NCBI GenBank assembly: GCA_003254885.1
Contig: QANT01007840.1
Location: forward strand, 40,372-104,371
DNA: 64,000 nt
Source of the DNA: Purshia tridentata
Lineage: Eukaryota > Streptophyta > Magnoliopsida > Rosales > Rosaceae
Reading direction: 5' to 3'
Shown piece by piece: positions 59,301 through 64,000 of the stretch; positions within the stretch are counted from its first letter, which is position 1, and each line of letters starts with the position of its first letter. The translations under genes were made by a program, and so were the position numbers. The notes under the pieces were generated by a model, which saw only the letters and a list, made by a program, of their open reading frames with translations, ran no database searches and was not told where the DNA came from.

Positions 59301-61415
59301 TTTCTCTGGTTACCCATGAAATATAAAGATGGTGTGACATTTGTTAATGTTTTGAATTCGAATATCTAAGATTCCAAAAGCCACCTTTTCATTGCTTTCT
59401 CTTTCTTTCTTGATAGGGTTGGGAACCAAAATCATCCTATGTTGATCTTGCAGCTTAGCTTTTTACCAACATGTAATCCAGGAGGGTGACTCCAAGTCTC
59501 CATTGTCATGAGTAGTGCTTTGATCTCTCTTCCCCCAAGTCAAAATCGACGGGCGTGAAGAATATGGAAGATCCATTTGAATCCAATGTTACATTATGGA
59601 TATGTGACACTAGTGGCCATTACATGAATAAACTATCTTAGTTTATGAGAGAGAGGACAGCAATTTTACATGATTTTTCATATAATTCTACGCTTAATTT
59701 ACTAAAAATATAAAAGCAAAAGCAGTCAGAATTAATTAAAGTTGACCCAGTTGATCGAGTACAAAAATTCTATCAAAAAAAGAAGAAGCAAGAGCAAGAG
59801 CAGCCATATAACAATAATTAAGAGAACTGTGTATTCTTTCTTTGTTGGAAGCTCGTCAATTTTCCAAGCTTTCTCTCCCATACTCATTGTGGGCCAAACA
59901 ATAGAGAATCCAATGATGATTATGATTTCAGATTTTCTGGGATTAATTACATTTTCATAGTATTTAAAGGCAAAGTCATATAATTACATAGATTATTTTA
60001 TTGGATTGAGGTTAGGAAATGGGTGGTAAGCAAATCTTCTTGGTAAATTCATGTTTTTGTATTATTACTTTATTATGTTAAAATATTAGCCAATATATAT
60101 ATTTTATATATGAGGAGCAAAGTGCTCGATAAAATGTTTTAATGAGGCCGAGGGCATGAGCAAATTAAAATAGCGTTTACATCAAACATTCTTAAGTTTT
60201 ATTCTGTTCAATGTTCATTAACCATTGAAAATCAACAGAATAAATAAGCTAAAAATGACTAGGACTGATAAGAGTCCAAACCCCAAGATATAATCTTTGG
60301 AAAAAGTTGCTTTTTAAGTTGTAACTTTCGGAGAATATAATGATATTTCAAAATCTAATTAATTATCAATGCAAAGATTTTGACTATCTATATATCAGCA
60401 TCATGCAATTCTAAATGATACTGCTATGTATGGAGAAGTCAAACACGATGCGTACAATAAAATAAGTTTACGTACCAAAAAAGTAACTACTACCCACCAC
60501 AAAATGCTTTCAGGCCACTAGTAATTTTGGTAAGATTAGGACTTGGGAGATTATCCAACATTCCAACTTGTGCACTTGGAAGATAAGGTGGATTTAGTGG
60601 CATTTGTCATTCATTAAGTTGTTCAAAGTTTATAAATTAAACCACTACAATATAAGCTCTTGTAAGGATCTATAATATAATATAATAATTTATCATAAAA
60701 TAGAGTATATAAATCTTTCTCTCATAAGCATTTGGATCATGAAGATCTAGTTCAGATTTAGTGATATATGATGCCTACTATACCAAAACGTTTTTATATA
60801 TATGACGATACATGATATCATTCTCTATGATAATTTCTTCATGCATATATAGGATGTACACCATATATCACTATATAAGGATATTTTGATATAGGATGAA
60901 CATCATGTATCACTGTATAGTATTTGGGTCCAGACTAAATTCTCACGACCCATGTGCTCGTGTGAAATTTCTAATAGAGTATACTACTTTTGATTTTCAG
61001 AAAATATAGTGAATTATATGAAAATAATAATTAGGTGTCCTATGACATTAGTGGTGGGTACACGAACTTTTGGGTTTAGGGTAAATGAACTTTTGGACAT
61101 CGGTTTTACAAGGAAAAATTCTACCCATGAGTTTGTATATTGAACACTCCTTGGGTCGGGTATAAAAGTAAGCATAATATGCACTATAACATTGTGATTG
61201 TGGTAGCTCATATTATGGGCCATCTTCGATCTTCTGATGCACATAATTAAGAGGACTAAGGAATTAATGCCAATCTAGTTGGTATGCCTCGTCTCTATTG
61301 TGATGAATTAAGAAAAAAAATATTACATTGACATTGACACAAAACCAAAACAATAAAAGAAGTGCTAATTAAAAGCTTATTAGTTTTCTCACATGGCACG
61401 TACACATAACATAGC
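56389..61415. other. 5-kb spacer: bHLH promoter and AT-rich intergenic DNA
   Basis: The part up to about 57.1 kb is the bHLH promoter and leader (GA repeat 56836-56855). Beyond it the DNA is AT-rich, with an (AAT)n run (58287-58309), a T/C run (59108-59128) and an imperfect tandem repeat of period 43 bp (60846-60920, ATATAGGATGxACAxCATxTATCACTxTATA). No protein or RNA gene recognised. Confidence 0.5.
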
Positions 61416-62856
61416 TTAAGCCTGAAACTTATAACGCTCCAGTGGTGGTACTCGCTCTTGAGTATCTTTTACATAGGTGCTAAAAAATTCTTTGCATACA
61501 AATGCTTTGTAGAGTTGAGGATTGCAGTCGTTGACCAGTGCTTTTGCAGGTTCAATAAGGCAGTTCATGGTAGGAAGGATGAAGCTGGTCACACTCATCC
61601 TTGATACCTTTTTGTTTGTCACAGCTCTGTGGTCAGCACTCCTTAGCTTCCCATTGCTGATAATCTGTACTCACAAATCAAACACATTTATATGTATATC
61701 TATATATGTATGTATATGTGGAAATGGTAAAAGAAAACTAGTAAAAAGAAGACGATCTGGATATCTATATGTATGTATATGTGGGTGCACCTGTAACATG
61801 TGGCCTATGTTAACCACAAATGCATTAGGGACAGGCTTAATTGCCAGCCATTGCTCATCTTTCAAAACCTGAAGCCCATGAACTTCTTCTTGGAGAAGAA
61901 CAGTTATGAGGTTAACATCACTATGCTTAGGTAATCCCAAGGTCAAGCTAGGGTCTGGGCATGGAGGGTAATAATTTGTAGCCATCAAATGTACTTGGCT
62001 GAGTTCACCCCCAAAAAAGCCAGATTGGAGTCCTAATCCTTCACAAATGAGATCCAAAAGACACAAACTCAGCTTCCTCACCTCCACTGAATAACTCCCA
62101 TACACCTCTCTGAAATTGCAGAAGAAACACACCAAAAAAAAGGACTTTAAACAATCTTTGATATTGTGAATGGTGGTGTTGTTAAAATCAAGAGGGCCAG
62201 TATACCTGTATGTAGCTGGTTTTTGTGGCCAGAATTGCATGTGTTCCTCTAAAGGGTGACAAGGGTATCTCAAACTGTCTCTCCAGTAATGTATCTTCTC
62301 TGTCATATAGTCTATGCTGGTGTACAATCTGCAGCTTTGCTGAGTATCTTCAGAATACAAGCTTGCTTTGTCTTCAGAAGGCAGCTCAAAGAACTCCTTG
62401 CCCACATTCAGTACGTTATGCAGCAAATTGTCTGGAACCCCGTGATTAATCAACTGCATTTGCAATCAAATATTTGATATGAAATAAGTATTCAAACAAA
62501 ACCCAAGTTGGTCTATGGTACGAACTACTAACAGTGTGTGACATACAAAAAGACATAACGAGTCAACCCATATCAGTATTCAGAGGTTAAAACGTGCGTG
62601 CATTATAGAATCTTCCAAAACTCATTAGGAAAAAAGAAAGATCAGCATGTCAAACCTGGAAGAATCCGAATTCCTAGGCAGCATGTGTAATTTGCTTAAC
62701 CAGGTCCGCCCTGTGAGTACCAAGTTTTTGAAAATCAATAACTGGAATGGTCTCACACATAGAAACTTCAATGTTCCCTGGTCTAGCTCCAGGGGGTAAT
62801 ATGTAAGATTCTGGTACAAATTGCAAGTCTTTTCTGTTTGAGAGGAGTTTCTCCAT
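61416..62856 (-). pseudogene. 2-oxoglutarate/Fe(II) dioxygenase (H6H/2-ODD19-like) with one in-frame stop
   Basis: A different 2OG oxygenase subfamily from the ACO homologues; its relatives are annotated hyoscyamine 6-dioxygenase-like. Exons on the minus strand: 62856-62656, 62453-62206, 62109-61791, 61664-61416; 1017 nt. Everything is in frame except TAG at 62674-62676 (codon 61), between QITHAA and EFGFFQ, where the family has an ordinary residue. It has IPVIDFQKLG, GFFQ/LINHGVP, YWRDSLRYPCHP, NYYPPCPDPSLTLG, the iron ligands PKHSDVNL and SADHRAV, and RMSVTSF for 2OG. Splice sites and catalytic residues are all intact, so it is either a very young null allele, a sequencing error or a stop-bearing haplotype. 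Confidence 0.85.
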
Positions 62857-64000
62857 TTATCCAAATAAGTGCAGTTTAACTAAGTGAAAAAGTTTCTGGA
62901 TTTCTAGCTAGTTTAGTAGTACTACTCCACTTGTTCAATGGGAAGGAAAACAGATATTTAATAAGTGTTTCCATTTTAATTAAGCATATTCTGTGGTTGA
63001 TTATGGCATGCAGAAGCAGTCAAGTTATTGTTAAGAAATTAGGAGGTGAACAGAAAATGTTGTAGTATAAGCTCAGATGTGTAATATTTAATCCATTCCC
63101 AAGTTTTTCATTTGGTTATTATAATTTATAGGTGCATAAAAACAAACAACTCAACTAGGCCCAGATAAGAACAAAGCTGATCTTCTAGGGAATCAACATT
63201 TGATTTGGCTGGATTTGTAAGTAATTTAGTTTAAAAGAATATTTAGATACTTTTGGTCATGTCATGACTCATGAGTTTATAAATATTTTGATAATTAAAA
63301 AATATTTGAATTAATATTTTGATAATGTATGGTTCTATGACTTGGCTGGGCCTGCTTATAGCCTGGCCCAACCTGAAAAATAAAATGAAGTTCAATTACA
63401 ATTTACAAGGTCTGAGCTATGCACCTTTACACCAAAATGTAGCTTTAATTCAAATTCTATATATACTAAAAGGCCAGAGGAGGCTTACTGTAGCTAAGCT
63501 GTAGCTGGAGATTTTCTTTATGCCCTCTTTCATTTTTTTTCACGTTTCTTTTGGTTGTCATTATAGCTTTAGTTGTGCCCCTTTCTGTCTTTTGAACCCT
63601 TTTCTGTTGTTGCCCTTCTATCTTTCGTTTATTACCTCTGTTGCCATTCCTTCTATTTTCTTTTGTGCCTTCTCACATCCACAAAATTTTTTGATCTGAT
63701 GGCATTGTTGTGGTTAGGGGTTTTGTGTGAGTTCTCTATGGTCATTGGGTTTTGATCAGATCTGTATACCCCACAAATTGCCACTGCACCTTCCAGAAAA
63801 AAGAAGAAAGTAAGAGAGAGAAAGGAGAGAGAGGCAAGCTGATCCTAACTGCGCGACCCGTCACATGTGCCGGTGGAACTTCGCCGTCCGGCGATGCCAG
63901 GCCACCCCATCGGTTGAAAAAGGACCATCTCCGACTGGTCATCACGTCTCGCACCTCCTGTTCGTCGGCTGCCAACCCAGGGAACAGAATCGAGGCCCGA
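62857..64000. other. Right-end spacer with a GC-rich open frame at the edge
   Basis: Dioxygenase promoter and AT-rich DNA to about 63.8 kb. From 63840 to the window end the GC content jumps and the minus strand stays open to the edge (readable through SRRWSFFNRWGGLASPDGEV) with no ATG in sight. It could be part of an exon or a transposon entering from the right; I do not recognise it. Confidence 0.4.

Overview
This is plant nuclear DNA. It has AT-rich spacers with long (TA)n tracts, multi-exon genes with short GT-AG introns, and plant-only families (LOB-domain factors, PLS-class PPR protein, plant PARP1, LHW-type bHLH). Protein similarity points to a eudicot, most likely a rosid such as a Rosaceae species. 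The species call is inference. All exon models were read by eye from splice sites and reading frames; every multi-exon model below closes in frame.

0-11.3 kb, plus strand: the 3' part of an organellar Der/EngA double-GTPase gene, then a complete 20-exon PARP1 gene (988 aa). Two consecutive PARP1 introns appear to use GC donors. 13-29.5 kb: three lateral-root-type LOB-domain genes, one LBD16-like (plus) and two tandem LBD29-like copies (minus). They are separated by about 7 kb spacers. The two LBD29-like copies share promoter-proximal and distal noncoding blocks, one carrying a GAGACA auxin-response-type core, so the duplication carried its regulatory DNA.

33.6-39 kb: a class-3 (GHSLG) lipase gene on the minus strand. 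Back to back with it is an RNA transcription unit holding two C/D-box snoRNAs, both predicted to guide 18S rRNA methylation at the position served by vertebrate U44. Its promoter has the site II plus telo-box plus TATA arrangement typical of plant ribosome-biogenesis genes. As I recall it, Arabidopsis At2g42430-At2g42450 has the same LBD16 / LBD17 / class-3 lipase order, so this looks like an old conserved block.

39.6-50.7 kb: three ACC-oxidase-homologue 2-oxoglutarate dioxygenases around an intronless E-class PPR gene. Between the first dioxygenase and the PPR gene lies a small graveyard in which pieces of a PPR copy flank a dioxygenase exon fragment. The first dioxygenase has lost its C-terminal tail by a frameshift. 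51.3-56 kb: an EMB1444/LHW-like bHLH gene (743 aa) with upstream ORFs in its leader. 61.4-62.9 kb: a fourth, distinct 2OG dioxygenase that is intact except for one in-frame TAG codon. The rest is AT-rich spacer with microsatellites, minisatellites and at least one tRNA-derived SINE with target-site duplications.
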